Assembly (NCBI GenBank): GCA_013289045.1 | Contig: JABDAU010000020.1 | Span: 1 to 49,720, forward strand | DNA from: Bacteroidota bacterium | Lineage (GTDB): Bacteria > Bacteroidota > Bacteroidia > Sphingobacteriales > Sphingobacteriaceae | Length of the DNA stretch: 49,720 nt | Direction: 5' to 3' | Shown here: positions 1 through 10,651 of the stretch, piece by piece | Position numbering within the stretch: position 1 is the first letter of the stretch | Layout: each line of letters begins with the position of its first letter | The notes under the pieces: generated by a model | What the model saw: the letters and a program-made list of their open reading frames with translations, nothing else | Databases searched by the model: none | Told to the model about the DNA's origin: nothing | Made by a program: the position numbers and the translations under genes

Positions 1-31
1 CGGAAGTTTGTATGGGATTATATAAGCTTAA

Positions 32-634
32 ATGAAAAAAGTTCAGCGAAAAATATTTCTCGAAAGGTTTCCGGATTTTGTAAGATACAACACACGGAAA
101 GATGAGTATTACTTTCCATCAATATTTGATAGCCACATACTTACCCTCGACTCAAAATCAGCAAGAGGATATGCACGATTGCTGGCTACTGAAGTGGCAA
201 AATTATTTCGGAAAATGCATTTTGAAAAGCTGTATTTTTTAAGTGATCAGAATATTCCATGGTTGTACCGTATAGATTATGGATATAAATATGTTAATCA
301 AGCATTTGATTATTTGAAAGAAAATAACGTTAGTAAAACTTTTTCAGGCGCACTTGAATTAGATTTAAATCAATTGCCCGAGTTTATAAAAAATCTTTAT
401 TGGCTTGTACGTTGTAATGGAATAATAACTTACGTTTATTTTATAGATGAGGGCAGCAATGTATTGGGTAGTATTTGCCAATACGGATCTGTTCATCTAA
501 ATATACTGAATGAGAAAGCAGATTCGGATTTCCTCTTGGCATTGAATAAAACGAAGTTTATTCAATTGCGAAATGATTGCAAAGATCAACTTTCAAAATC
601 GAGTAAAATACCCAATACACACCCTGCCGGGTAA
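32..634 (+). CDS. Hypothetical protein, 200 aa, AT-rich
   Basis: I do not recognise this protein. It is soluble-looking, with no signal peptide or membrane segment, basic at the N-terminus and rich in aromatic residues (Phe, Tyr). Codon use is clearly more AT-rich than in the following genes, with many AAA, ATT and TTT codons, which suggests a different origin from its neighbours. The ATG at 32 follows an AT-rich leader. The stop lies 21 bp before the S4-domain gene, so the two could be co-transcribed, although the contrast in composition argues against a long-standing operon. Upstream context is cut off by the window edge. Confidence 0.7.
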   Translation: MKKVQRKIFLERFPDFVRYNTRKDEYYFPSIFDSHILTLDSKSARGYARLLATEVAKLFRKMHFEKLYFLSDQNIPWLYRIDYGYKYVNQAFDYLKENNVSKTFSGALELDLNQLPEFIKNLYWLVRCNGIITYVYFIDEGSNVLGSICQYGSVHLNILNEKADSDFLLALNKTKFIQLRNDCKDQLSKSSKIPNTHPAG

Positions 635-655
635 TGTTAAAAAAGGTAAATATTT

Positions 656-1066
656 ATGCCTGTAAAAGAAAAGCTAAGAATAGACAAATACCTGTGGGCC
701 ATACGAGCTTTTAAAACCCGTACGCTGGCGGCAGATGCCTGCAAAGCGGGCCGCGTGAAACTGGAAGGAAGCAATATCAAACCTTCGCACGAGGTAAAGA
801 TAGGCGAGGTGTATGCATTATCGAAGGGTATCGAGCGTAAAGTAGTAAAGGTGACAGGATTGCTGGAAAGCCGGGTGGATGCTAAAACTGCGGTTAATTT
901 TTATGAGGACATTACACCCGTTGAGCAAACGCAAGTCTTTAAATCCATGTTCCAGGCGCCGGTATTGATACGCGACAGGGGGGCAGGGCGGCCAACCAAA
1001 AAAGACCGCCGCGATATAGACGACCTGAAGGATGATTTTTTCACCGACATGCAACATGAGGATTAA
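656..1066 (+). CDS. S4-domain RNA-binding protein (Hsp15-like)
   Basis: This 136-residue protein opens with an S4 RNA-binding fold (about residues 6-70: RIDKYLWAIRAFKTRTLA, then KAGRVKLEG). This is the signature of the Hsp15/ribosome-associated heat-shock family. Hsp15 members bind stalled 50S subunits carrying tRNA-linked nascent chains; that role is inferred from the family. The C-terminus is charged (GRPTKKDRRDIDDLKDD), typical of Bacteroidota members, which are slightly longer than E. coli Hsp15. A purine-rich stretch lies about 8 bases before the ATG. The gene lies 40 bp upstream of the sugar dehydrogenase on the same strand. Confidence 0.85.
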   Translation: MPVKEKLRIDKYLWAIRAFKTRTLAADACKAGRVKLEGSNIKPSHEVKIGEVYALSKGIERKVVKVTGLLESRVDAKTAVNFYEDITPVEQTQVFKSMFQAPVLIRDRGAGRPTKKDRRDIDDLKDDFFTDMQHED

Positions 1067-1106
1067 TCCCCGGAATAAGCGATATTTGTAGCATCAACCT
1101 CTGAAA

Positions 1107-2414
1107 ATGTCATCATCTGCCCTGGGATTTGATCCACATCATACAAAAATCGCCATCATAGGCTTGGGCTATGTTGGCCTGCCTTTGGCCGTGGAATTTG
1201 CCAAAAAATACCGTGTTATCGGCTTTGATACAGGCAAGCGTCGCATTAATGAACTAAATAAGGGACATGACCGTACCTTTTCTGCAGAAAGCGAAGCCTT
1301 AAAAGATGTTGTCTACCACGCAAATGGCACAGGGCTTCATTTTACCGATAAGATTGAAGATATAGCAGGCTGCAATTTTTACATCGTAACGGTTCCTACA
1401 CCGGTAGATGAGATCAACCGCCCCGACTTGACCCATTTATACAAAGCCAGCGAAACCGTAGGCAAAGTGCTGAAGAAGGGCGATATCGTGATCTATGAAT
1501 CCACCGTCTATCCCGGCGCTACAGAAGAGGAATGTGTACCGGTGATGGAAAAAGTTTCCGGTCTTAAATTCAATAAAGACTTTTTTGCGGGCTATTCGCC
1601 TGAACGTATAAATCCTGGCGATAAAGAGCATACGCTGACCAAGGTGCTGAAGATCACCTCGGGCTCAACGCCTGAGATCGCCGAGATAGTCGATCAGTTA
1701 TATAATACCATCCTCACAGCGGGTACGCACAAGGCGCCATCCATCAAAGTGGCCGAAGCGGCTAAGGTGATCGAAAACTCACAGCGCGACATTAATATTG
1801 CCTTCGTAAACGAGCTTTCTAAAATATTCAATCGCTTAGGTATCGATACCGACGAAGTTTTGCAGGCGGCAGGCACCAAATGGAATTTCCTAAAATTCAG
1901 ACCCGGACTGGTTGGCGGACATTGTATTGGCGTCGACCCGTATTATCTTGCCCGTAAAGCGCAATTAGTGGGTTATCACCCGGAGATCATTCTTGCTGGT
2001 CGCCGCTTGAATGACGGCATGGGCGAGCACGTTGCGCATGAAGTGGTAAAGCTAATGATCAAAAAAGATATCGAGGTAAAAAATTCGGATGTGCTGATCA
2101 TGGGGGTTGCGTTTAAGGAGAATTGTATCGACGTGCGAAATACCAAGGTTATCGATATTGCCAATACATTAAAAGGATATGATATCAACATAACCCTGTA
2201 CGACCCATTGGCCGATCCAGTAGATGTAAAACATGAATACGACTGGAATTCGGTAACGCAACTGGAAAACGGCAAGTGTTATGATGCCGTGATCATTGCT
2301 GTAGCGCATGACGAGTTCCGCAAGATGGATCCGCGCAAACTTTGCAAGGAAAACAGGGTGATATTTGACGTAAAAGGAATGCTGCCCAAAGACCAGGTAG
2401 ATGGGAGGCTGTAG
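1107..2414 (+). CDS. UDP-N-acetylhexosamine 6-dehydrogenase (nucleotide-sugar dehydrogenase)
   Basis: A 435-residue member of the UDP-glucose/UDP-ManNAc dehydrogenase superfamily, closest in character to TviB/WbpO-type enzymes. These oxidise C6 of a UDP-HexNAc twice, with NAD+, to give the uronic acid used in surface polysaccharide. Visible features are the Rossmann dinucleotide motif [15 protein letters not shown] near residue 16, the VTVPTPV segment, the central [11 protein letters not shown] loop, and the catalytic-cysteine motif [11 protein letters not shown] with Cys273. The C-terminal UDP-binding motif is [13 protein letters not shown], where the more usual form is NCPDVRN. No glycosyltransferase genes lie nearby, so the polymer it serves cannot be inferred here. 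Confidence 0.88.
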   Translation: MSSSALGFDPHHTKIAIIGLGYVGLPLAVEFAKKYRVIGFDTGKRRINELNKGHDRTFSAESEALKDVVYHANGTGLHFTDKIEDIAGCNFYIVTVPTPVDEINRPDLTHLYKASETVGKVLKKGDIVIYESTVYPGATEEECVPVMEKVSGLKFNKDFFAGYSPERINPGDKEHTLTKVLKITSGSTPEIAEIVDQLYNTILTAGTHKAPSIKVAEAAKVIENSQRDINIAFVNELSKIFNRLGIDTDEVLQAAGTKWNFLKFRPGLVGGHCIGVDPYYLARKAQLVGYHPEIILAGRRLNDGMGEHVAHEVVKLMIKKDIEVKNSDVLIMGVAFKENCIDVRNTKVIDIANTLKGYDINITLYDPLADPVDVKHEYDWNSVTQLENGKCYDAVIIAVAHDEFRKMDPRKLCKENRVIFDVKGMLPKDQVDGRL

Positions 2415-2466
2415 GTGAAGCGGAAAGCTTAAGGCAGAAAGACCAAAGCGTAAGTAATCCATTTAT

Positions 2467-2516
2467 AAAAAAAGCTGAAAGCTCAAGGCATCAAAACCTT
2501 CTGCTTTCAGCTTTTT
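2467..2516. terminator. Terminator hairpin after the sugar dehydrogenase gene
   Basis: The arm AAAGCTGAAAGC (2471-2482) pairs with GCTTTCAGCTTT (2503-2514) and is followed by a T run. The left side has a matching A run, so it may act on both strands between the convergent sugar dehydrogenase and OmpH-like genes. Confidence 0.65.
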
Positions 2517-2519
2517 GCA

Positions 2520-2536
2520 TTAAGCCTTCGGCTTAA
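2520..2536. terminator. Second hairpin with a TTCG loop
   Basis: TTAAGCC (2520-2526) pairs with GGCTTAA (2530-2536). The closing C-TTCG-G is the stable UUCG tetraloop form. It lies 4 bp past the stop codon of the OmpH-like gene. On the minus strand it is preceded, not followed, by a T-rich run, so terminator activity on that strand is uncertain. Confidence 0.45.
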
Positions 2537-2539
2537 AAA

Positions 2540-3142
2540 CTATTTATCGCCGCCGTCTTTTGTGTAGGCGTCATTCAATCCTTTTACCACATCGGCAGTA
2601 ATATCCAGACTTGGATCGCCATACAATACGCTTGATCCGTTTTTAGAATAGGTTAAAACCAGTTTGTAGCCTTTATCTTTGGCATACTGTTTTACGTATT
2701 CGGCAACTTTATCGTCCAGTTTAGCAGTTGCTTTACCCTGTGCATCCTGTAATTCAGCTGAAGTATTTTGCTCGTATGCCTGTTCTGCCTGGCCTTCGCG
2801 CTGCAGGCGCTGCTCTGTAGCCTGGCGCTGATCGGCCGGCATTGTGTTTGCATTTTTCTGATAATCGGCAACCTCACGCTGCAATGCATCTCTTCTTGAC
2901 TGCACTTCGGCTTTTGCGGCGTTGCCTTTATCGTTCATTTTTTTGTTTATATCTTTTACATAGTTATACTTGCTCAGCAACGAATCTGAATTGACGTAAA
3001 CTGTTTCATGGGCCGCAGCGGTTGTAGTGTTTGCAGCGGCCGGTGTGGTTGAAGTTGCAGGTTTGTTTTGGTTACATGCAGTGATACCAACTGCAACCAA
3101 CAGGCCCAGTGATAACTTTGTAATTACAGGAGCTTTTTTCAT
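2540..3142 (-). CDS. Skp/OmpH-family lipoprotein (periplasmic chaperone-like)
   Basis: A 200-residue secreted protein with a lipoprotein signal peptide: basic start, hydrophobic core, lipobox GITAC with Cys at about 23. An Ala/Thr-rich linker follows, then a coiled-coil hairpin (about 55-150) rich in Lys, Glu, Gln and Ala, and a short C-terminal beta segment (KLVLTYSKNGSSVLYGD). This is the architecture of Skp/OmpH chaperones, which hold unfolded outer-membrane proteins in the periplasm. Lipidation would anchor this one to a membrane. Such genes usually sit next to bamA, but this one stands alone, divergent from gyrB, so its exact client is unknown. Confidence 0.8.
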   Translation of the reverse strand: MKKAPVITKLSLGLLVAVGITACNQNKPATSTTPAAANTTTAAAHETVYVNSDSLLSKYNYVKDINKKMNDKGNAAKAEVQSRRDALQREVADYQKNANTMPADQRQATEQRLQREGQAEQAYEQNTSAELQDAQGKATAKLDDKVAEYVKQYAKDKGYKLVLTYSKNGSSVLYGDPSLDITADVVKGLNDAYTKDGGDK

Positions 3143-3224
3143 CAGTGTTTTTCTACTTTAATTTACCTATTTAACAGGCGATTACCTGCCTGTTGCCTCT
3201 ATTGCATTTTTTACAAAAAGTTTA

Positions 3225-3232
3225 CAAAGATA
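3225..3232 (-). promoter_or_regulatory. Bacteroidota-type -7 box upstream of the OmpH-like gene
   Basis: The minus strand reads TATCTTTG, a perfect match to the TAnnTTTG -7 consensus of Bacteroidota primary sigma factor promoters. It lies about 83 bases upstream of the start codon. I do not see a clear TTTG -33 box at the usual spacing. Confidence 0.45.
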
Positions 3233-3321
3233 AACTTTCGGGGCAAGTTTCCTACTGCTTTTTCAGGTTTTCCCACACATGCCTATTTATCAACAAACGC
3301 GGTAATCCGGGTTAATTTTCG

Positions 3322-3329
3322 TATTTTTG
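3322..3329 (+). promoter_or_regulatory. Candidate -7 box for gyrB
   Basis: TATTTTTG fits TAnnTTTG and lies about 45 bases before the gyrB ATG. No convincing -33 element is visible, so this is tentative. Confidence 0.4.
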
Positions 3330-3370
3330 TATGTTAAAAACTTCTACAGGAAACGTTATTGTTTTATTAA

Positions 3371-5332
<1,962 letters not shown>

Positions 5333-5359
5333 TAACGGATATTTTAGTAACGATATAAG

Positions 5360-5390
5360 AACGGCCCTGTTTAGCAGGGCCGTTTCTTTT
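5360..5390 (+). terminator. Strong intrinsic terminator of gyrB
   Basis: AACGGCCCTG (5360-5369) pairs perfectly with CAGGGCCGTT (5375-5384) around a 5-base loop, followed by TTCTTTT. It could also end the convergent retropepsin gene, whose stop is at 5421. Confidence 0.85.
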
Positions 5391-5420
5391 ATAAAGGTTT
5401 TTGATTCTGCCAGGCAGCAA

Positions 5421-5846
5421 TTACACCCTGAAACTGATAGTTTTCTTACCGTAATCTATTACGGCTTTGTATTGCATGAGGACATCCCCACCCAGTACGC
5501 CAAGTACCTGTTGATGGCCCATTTGCTCATACGCGATATTAATTGTTGACAGGTCAAGCACGGCTACTTCGAAATCGGTTATTTGCAGGTCGCCTATGTG
5601 GAAATCGCTAATGGTTGTGGTGTACGATTTCATGGTGTTGGTGCCAAGGCCGGTAGAAAGCGTTTCACTTGCATTTAATGTTGCCTTTTTATTGGCGCTG
5701 ATGAACAAATTCTTATCAAGGGCAGTCTTTGATGCGCCGGTATCTATCACCATGGTGAAAGGTTTGCCGTTGATGTTAATGTCTACCAATGGATGAAAAC
5801 CATCGGCGTTAAGGTCAATAATTTGCAGGGGAACGTAAATTTGCAT
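5421..5846 (-). CDS. Retropepsin-like aspartic protease
   Basis: A 141-residue protein with the aspartyl protease motif VIDTGASKTALD (catalytic Asp35) and a flap-like GLGTNTMKSYTTTI segment. A late hydrophobic strand (QQVLGVLGGDVLMQYKAVIDY) carries the usual (I/L)LG region. The single DTG motif at this length indicates a homodimeric clan AA (PF13650/PF13975-type) protease. No signal peptide is visible, so it is probably cytoplasmic. The substrate is unknown. It is encoded 38 bp downstream of the PAS sensor gene on the same strand and may be co-transcribed with it. Confidence 0.8.
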   Translation of the reverse strand: MQIYVPLQIIDLNADGFHPLVDININGKPFTMVIDTGASKTALDKNLFISANKKATLNASETLSTGLGTNTMKSYTTTISDFHIGDLQITDFEVAVLDLSTINIAYEQMGHQQVLGVLGGDVLMQYKAVIDYGKKTISFRV

Positions 5847-5884
5847 TGGTGTAATTTACACGATTTTTTGATAAATCGTTTTTT

Positions 5885-8176
5885 TTAATCATCATAATAT
5901 TGTTCGGAAACATCTTCGGCCATTTCGATGATGATCGAATCCATCCTGTCCAGTTCGGTTTGGATATGTTCAAGTACCTCTTTGTCGGCAGTGTCACCCT
6001 GTAATAAAGTTGCAAGCCCCTTTAAATTGGCTAACGGGCTGCGGATAAGATGCGACTGTTTCCAGGCCATATCCTTTATGCTATTGATATGGCTTTGGAT
6101 ACGGCTGTAAGCTGTTTTCAGGTCGTATTCAGCATTTTTGCGTTCGGTAATATCATACAGGGCCATCAGTACGCCCAGTATCGCTTTATGCTCGTTGGTG
6201 ATGGGGAACAACCGTACGTAATACCAGGTAGAAGAACCATTTTCAGAAGTAAAATCTATTTCGAAATTAATGTTCTTGCCTTTCAGTACATCATTGGCAA
6301 GACCGGATGGATCCGGGAAACGGTCGATTGGCAGGTAATCTGCAAGAATATTGTTATGGTCTGCTTCGTACCCATACCGCTCTTTTATAAACCGCGTTGC
6401 TTTCTGATTTGAGGCCAATGTATTAAGCTGCCTGTCGAACAATGCATAAGCCGTATCGGTTGTACGCAGGATAGCCTGCAGGTTCGCTTCTGATTTTTGC
6501 AGCGATTCCTCAGCTTTCATCTTTTCGGTAACATCGGTTGTCATTGACAGCCTTACGTGCCTGCCTTCGAATACGATATCATGGGCAATCACCTGTACAA
6601 ATATGATACTCCTGTCTTTTTTATAATGACGAACGATCCCCAGGTCGCCATCTACTTCTTTCTGATAGTCTTCAATTTGCTGTTTGGTATCTTCCGCCGG
6701 CCTGAATAGCTTCATATCCATCCCAGTCAGCTCATCCTTGGTATAACCGTAATGACTGGCCGCTGCATCGTTAGCAGCAATAATGCGGAGATTTTCCTTA
6801 TCGATCATCCATAGCGGCATCGGATTACTTTCAAATAGGAGCTTATATTTCCTCTCGGATGATTTTAATTCTTCCTCAGTTTTTTTACGTTCGGTGACAT
6901 CGATCATGGAGCCAATAATGGCAGGCTCGCCGCCTATATTAACAGCATTGCCATATATCTCCACCCAGTTTGTAGTGCCGTCATGCTTTTGACCCATTAC
7001 TTCATAATGGATGCTTTCTACTTCGCCTGTTAATCGCTTCCTTAAGTTTTCACGCACCAGTTCCTGATTGTTAGGAAATAATTTCTCAACCAGGTTTATT
7101 CCATTGATCAGATCTGAAGGCTCGTAGCCAAACACTTGTGCAAAGCGCGGATTTACATAAATAAAAGTATCATGCTGGACGATATATACACCAACCATCG
7201 ACTTATCGGCAATGGTCCTGAATTTCAATTCCGCTTCCTTTAACTCGGCCGAACGCTCCTCAACCAATTTTTCCAGCCGGGTATTCATCATCATTACTTT
7301 GTCTTCCGCTTCCTGCCGCCTAAGGTCGATCTTGTTTAACCATACAGCCGTGTTCCAGATGAGCAGCAAGCTCATAAACAGAAAGCAAACTGCCAGTAAC
7401 GAAACGCCTATGTCCTTTGATGAAAAAAGGCCCATCTGGCGTGTTTCATTACGCAGGGTAGCCATAAATGCGATGACCAAAATGATCATAAAGAATAGCC
7501 GGCGCGCCATCTGGTTACCTACCAACTTACCTGTAAATACCTGGCTTATACCAAGTGATGGATTGCAAAGAGACGCCGCTGCAGATACGATAAAAAATAA
7601 TATGGCGGTATGCACCGGCATTGCGGTGATATAGAATAAGGTATGAAACAGCGACACGCCATACATGTACCCGATAAGCGCTATGGCGGCAAGCATGGTT
7701 ACCAAATGGAAAATATACTGTGCGCTGATCTTAAAAAGGCGTTTGGGCGATTTGATGAGCAGCAAACCAATGCCTAACAAAGAGAAATTTAGCGATGAAT
7801 TGAATGCCATACGGCCCGGAAAGGGAAAAAAGACCGATACCAGTGTTTTATCACCCACAAAGAGGGTATCAATACCACTATTAAAAGTGAATAATTCCTG
7901 GCACAGGGTTATAATGCTCAATATTGTGCCCAATGCAGCAAAAACAAAGAACAGCGTGTTGTTGTAGATTTTGTTGGTGGATTGCAAAACCAGCAGGGCC
8001 GCCCCAAACAAGGCGAAGCACAAACTGGTGTTAAACTTCATGGCTATCTGTGCGAAAAAAAATTTTTGCAGCGAAGGCAGGTCAAATAACCATCCGCACA
8101 TCACTGTAATGCTGCCTATTAGGGTAAGCAAGCTGATGATGATAATGGTTCTCCTGATCTTCTGCGGTAACTCCAT
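5885..8176 (-). CDS. Membrane PAS-repeat sensor protein with an H-box but no ATPase domain
   Basis: A 763-residue protein. The N-terminal third (about 10-285) has roughly eight hydrophobic helices. A short coiled coil (about 290-320) leads to three PAS/PAC modules (about 320-435, 445-560 and 570-690), each ending in a PAC-like segment such as GSMIDVTERKKTEEEL. The C-terminal 70 residues form a HisKA-like dimerisation helix pair with WKQSHLIRSPLANLKGLATL, placing a candidate phospho-His at about 709. The protein stops there: no N, G1 or G2 box of a HATPase_c domain follows. It therefore cannot autophosphorylate alone. It may be phosphorylated by a partner kinase or act as a signal-input adaptor. 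The start is the ATG at 8176. Confidence 0.8.
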   Translation of the reverse strand: MELPQKIRRTIIIISLLTLIGSITVMCGWLFDLPSLQKFFFAQIAMKFNTSLCFALFGAALLVLQSTNKIYNNTLFFVFAALGTILSIITLCQELFTFNSGIDTLFVGDKTLVSVFFPFPGRMAFNSSLNFSLLGIGLLLIKSPKRLFKISAQYIFHLVTMLAAIALIGYMYGVSLFHTLFYITAMPVHTAILFFIVSAAASLCNPSLGISQVFTGKLVGNQMARRLFFMIILVIAFMATLRNETRQMGLFSSKDIGVSLLAVCFLFMSLLLIWNTAVWLNKIDLRRQEAEDKVMMMNTRLEKLVEERSAELKEAELKFRTIADKSMVGVYIVQHDTFIYVNPRFAQVFGYEPSDLINGINLVEKLFPNNQELVRENLRKRLTGEVESIHYEVMGQKHDGTTNWVEIYGNAVNIGGEPAIIGSMIDVTERKKTEEELKSSERKYKLLFESNPMPLWMIDKENLRIIAANDAAASHYGYTKDELTGMDMKLFRPAEDTKQQIEDYQKEVDGDLGIVRHYKKDRSIIFVQVIAHDIVFEGRHVRLSMTTDVTEKMKAEESLQKSEANLQAILRTTDTAYALFDRQLNTLASNQKATRFIKERYGYEADHNNILADYLPIDRFPDPSGLANDVLKGKNINFEIDFTSENGSSTWYYVRLFPITNEHKAILGVLMALYDITERKNAEYDLKTAYSRIQSHINSIKDMAWKQSHLIRSPLANLKGLATLLQGDTADKEVLEHIQTELDRMDSIIIEMAEDVSEQYYDD

Positions 8177-8316
8177 CTGAAAATATATTCCAATTTAACG
8201 TATGAAAAAGGCAATAGGTTCGTATCTGCAGGACGATAAATGGTTTTCTAAATATTAAAAATAGCATTATACTCCGATAAAAATCAATGATCTGCGAAAA
8301 ATAATGATGCAGCAGC

Positions 8317-8342
8317 GTTTGGTAAGATAAATGTTACCAAAC
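8317..8342 (-). terminator. Hairpin downstream of tamL
   Basis: GTTTGGTAA (8317-8325) pairs perfectly with TTACCAAAC (8334-8342) around an 8-base loop, 17 bp past the tamL stop. No immediate U tract follows, so termination efficiency is uncertain. The rest of the 8177-8359 gap shows nothing further. Confidence 0.5.
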
Positions 8343-8359
8343 ACTGTTGTTGTAATATT

Positions 8360-10645
8360 TTAGAAAGGATAGCCGATAGCAATGCTAAACACCGAGTCGT
8401 TGAAACGTATGCGACTAAAATCAAGTCTTGAATTTGCGGATTGATATGGCTCAAGCACCGGGAAACCAAGGTCGGTACGCAATACCAATACTGATAGGTT
8501 AAAACGTAGCCCTGCGCCCACGTCGCCCGCCAATTGCGTCAGGAAGTTTTTGCCGAAAGCTGCTCCGGGCAAGCCCTCATGCGGGCGCAGATCCCAAATG
8601 TTACCTGCATCGGCAAAGATCGCACCCTCTACGATGCTGAAGAGCTTTGGCCGCCATTCTACGTTACCTTCTATCTTTATATCGCCCGATTCATCCGGGA
8701 TGTATTGTGTACCACCTTTGATATCATTCGATGGATAATAGGTGCCCGGCCCGATAGACCGCGCCTGGAAACCACGTAAGCTGTTTGGCCCGCCGATGAA
8801 AAATTGCTGGCTATAGGGCAGGATGGTGGAGTTGCCATAGGGGATACCTACATCAACCATAAAACGGGCGGCAATCTTATCGTTCGGCCCTAATTTGTGA
8901 TAGAACCTGAATTCATTTTCCAGTTTTACATATTGATTGAATGGTGTGCCGAACAATGAGCTCACCTTGCCATGCAGTGTATCGGCCCCGGTTACAATAC
9001 CATAAATGTTGCCCGACAGGCTCACTTTACCCATATAGTAGTAAGTGTTTATCTTATAATCCTCAGTAGTATTGGTATAGTTAAAACTATAGCTCGGGCC
9101 GAAAGTGAACTGGTTATCTATCACGTGCGCCAGTTGCGGGTTACGCGTTTTACGGATACTATCACGATAGACCTGGCTTACGCTGGCTGCATCCACATAG
9201 GTCACATCCAACAGATCGAGCGTGTTTTGCTTGTGCAGGCTTGGCTTCCATTGGTAACCCCATGACGCATTGTAAGAGTTAAGAGTGAATAATTTGGTTT
9301 CCTGTATCAGTGTATAGCCCGTGGTTAAGATGGTATGCGGGATAAATGCATTATCTGTATTAAAATTGAACGGACTAATAAAGCGCGGCCATGATAAGGA
9401 GGGCTGGATACCGTACTGGTAAATGTTATAGCCATTGTTGACGTGGCCAAACTGTACATCAGTGCTGGTAAAGAGGTTAACCGTAAGCAGCTCGGCGCCT
9501 TTAAACAGGTTCCGGTTTCTGTAGGTAAGATTGAACTGCGTACCGCTGTAATTGGCCGATGTTTGCCGTGCGACCACCTCAAACGTGAGCGACTTTTTCT
9601 TATATTGGGTTAAGAAATAATAAATATCCAGCTTCGCCGAATCGGGTGTAACGTCTTCAAATTCATTTTTGACATAGGAGAACGGCCCCAGCTCCACCAT
9701 CCGATTGAGTGTATTAGTATGCTCGGTACGGTTGTATATATCACCGGGGTGCAGCAATACCGCGTTTTTAAAGGTATATGGTTTTACCGAATGTTTTGGG
9801 TCGATGACATTGTACCATCCATAATGTACTGCCGAATCCAGCTTGCGTGCAGTGTCTTTAATGGAATAGCGCGGATAAACGTAAATGTTGCGTACTTGGT
9901 AAACCCAGCGGGCCTGGTCGGGCGTTGTGTATTTAACTTTTACAAATACATCTACCTGGTGGTTGCCAACACCGCTGTCAACCCTCATCAGCAGGTCTTC
10001 CGGCGAAAAATAGAAGAAGCCTTTTTCCTTCATGCGCGCGTCAATACGAACGCGCTCGTTTTTGATGATGTCGAGATTATACTTATCGCCAACCTTTAAA
10101 ATAGATTGCGGCGCCGCTGCCGTAATTGCACTGTCGAGCGCATCCGTATCGGCCGGAAAAGCGATCTTGCGGTAATGGTAAGCAGGGCCGGTTTGTACGG
10201 TAAATACTGCTTTTGCCACGCGCGAATTCTTTTTACTCAGCGTATCGCCGCTTGCCTGCGCCTGGAAATAACCTTCGTTTTGCAGCCTGTTTATCATCAG
10301 GTTACTATTCTTCACCAGGTCAACATTACCGATCAGCACCGGAGGCTCGCCGATGTGGGTATGCAGGTAATGCCTCAGGCCCCGGCGCTTATTGGTCATG
10401 GTATGTTCGTACACATACAATTTAAAACGGAGGCCCAGGATGCTGCCATTTGGCTTCGGCCTTACTAAACCGGCCATTTCCGCGGTAAGCGTTTTGTTCT
10501 CACTTTTCGTGGTATTATCCTTGTCGGCGATCTTTACGACAGGGCCGTCGTACAATTTTTGCCCCGGCGGCAAAAGTTTAGTTGTGCTGCAGGCGCTAAC
10601 AAAAGCAATAGTTGAAAGAATAAATAAGTATCTAAGTTTGGCCAT
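8360..10645 (-). CDS. tamL: TamL: lipoprotein-type TamA/Omp85 outer-membrane protein
   Basis: The predicted protein has 761 residues from the ATG at 10645. A TTG two codons upstream is also possible, but the ATG gives a clean signal peptide: MAKLRYLFILSTIAFVSAC with lipobox VSAC, then STTKLLPPGQKLY. POTRA-like repeats fill roughly residues 30-380, followed by a 16-strand Omp85 barrel with the conserved L6-loop-type segment FFIGGPNSLRGFQARSIGPG and a terminal strand ending in Phe. Lipidated TamA homologues (TamL) are characteristic of Bacteroidota. They act with TamB in inserting beta-barrel proteins or moving phospholipid to the outer membrane (family knowledge). The gene begins 7 bp after the tamB stop, so the two form an operon with likely translational coupling. 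Confidence 0.88.
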   Translation of the reverse strand: MAKLRYLFILSTIAFVSACSTTKLLPPGQKLYDGPVVKIADKDNTTKSENKTLTAEMAGLVRPKPNGSILGLRFKLYVYEHTMTNKRRGLRHYLHTHIGEPPVLIGNVDLVKNSNLMINRLQNEGYFQAQASGDTLSKKNSRVAKAVFTVQTGPAYHYRKIAFPADTDALDSAITAAAPQSILKVGDKYNLDIIKNERVRIDARMKEKGFFYFSPEDLLMRVDSGVGNHQVDVFVKVKYTTPDQARWVYQVRNIYVYPRYSIKDTARKLDSAVHYGWYNVIDPKHSVKPYTFKNAVLLHPGDIYNRTEHTNTLNRMVELGPFSYVKNEFEDVTPDSAKLDIYYFLTQYKKKSLTFEVVARQTSANYSGTQFNLTYRNRNLFKGAELLTVNLFTSTDVQFGHVNNGYNIYQYGIQPSLSWPRFISPFNFNTDNAFIPHTILTTGYTLIQETKLFTLNSYNASWGYQWKPSLHKQNTLDLLDVTYVDAASVSQVYRDSIRKTRNPQLAHVIDNQFTFGPSYSFNYTNTTEDYKINTYYYMGKVSLSGNIYGIVTGADTLHGKVSSLFGTPFNQYVKLENEFRFYHKLGPNDKIAARFMVDVGIPYGNSTILPYSQQFFIGGPNSLRGFQARSIGPGTYYPSNDIKGGTQYIPDESGDIKIEGNVEWRPKLFSIVEGAIFADAGNIWDLRPHEGLPGAAFGKNFLTQLAGDVGAGLRFNLSVLVLRTDLGFPVLEPYQSANSRLDFSRIRFNDSVFSIAIGYPF

Positions 10646-10651
10646 TGTCAA

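Noticed and set aside
1084..1095. GATATTTG before the sugar dehydrogenase as a -7 box
   Set aside because: The first base of the consensus is wrong and there is no -33 partner, so it is too weak to list as a feature.
8203..8259. Short frame MKKAIGSYLQDDKWFSKY in the gap before the PAS sensor
   Set aside because: Eighteen codons, with no initiation context and no pattern beyond a chance start.
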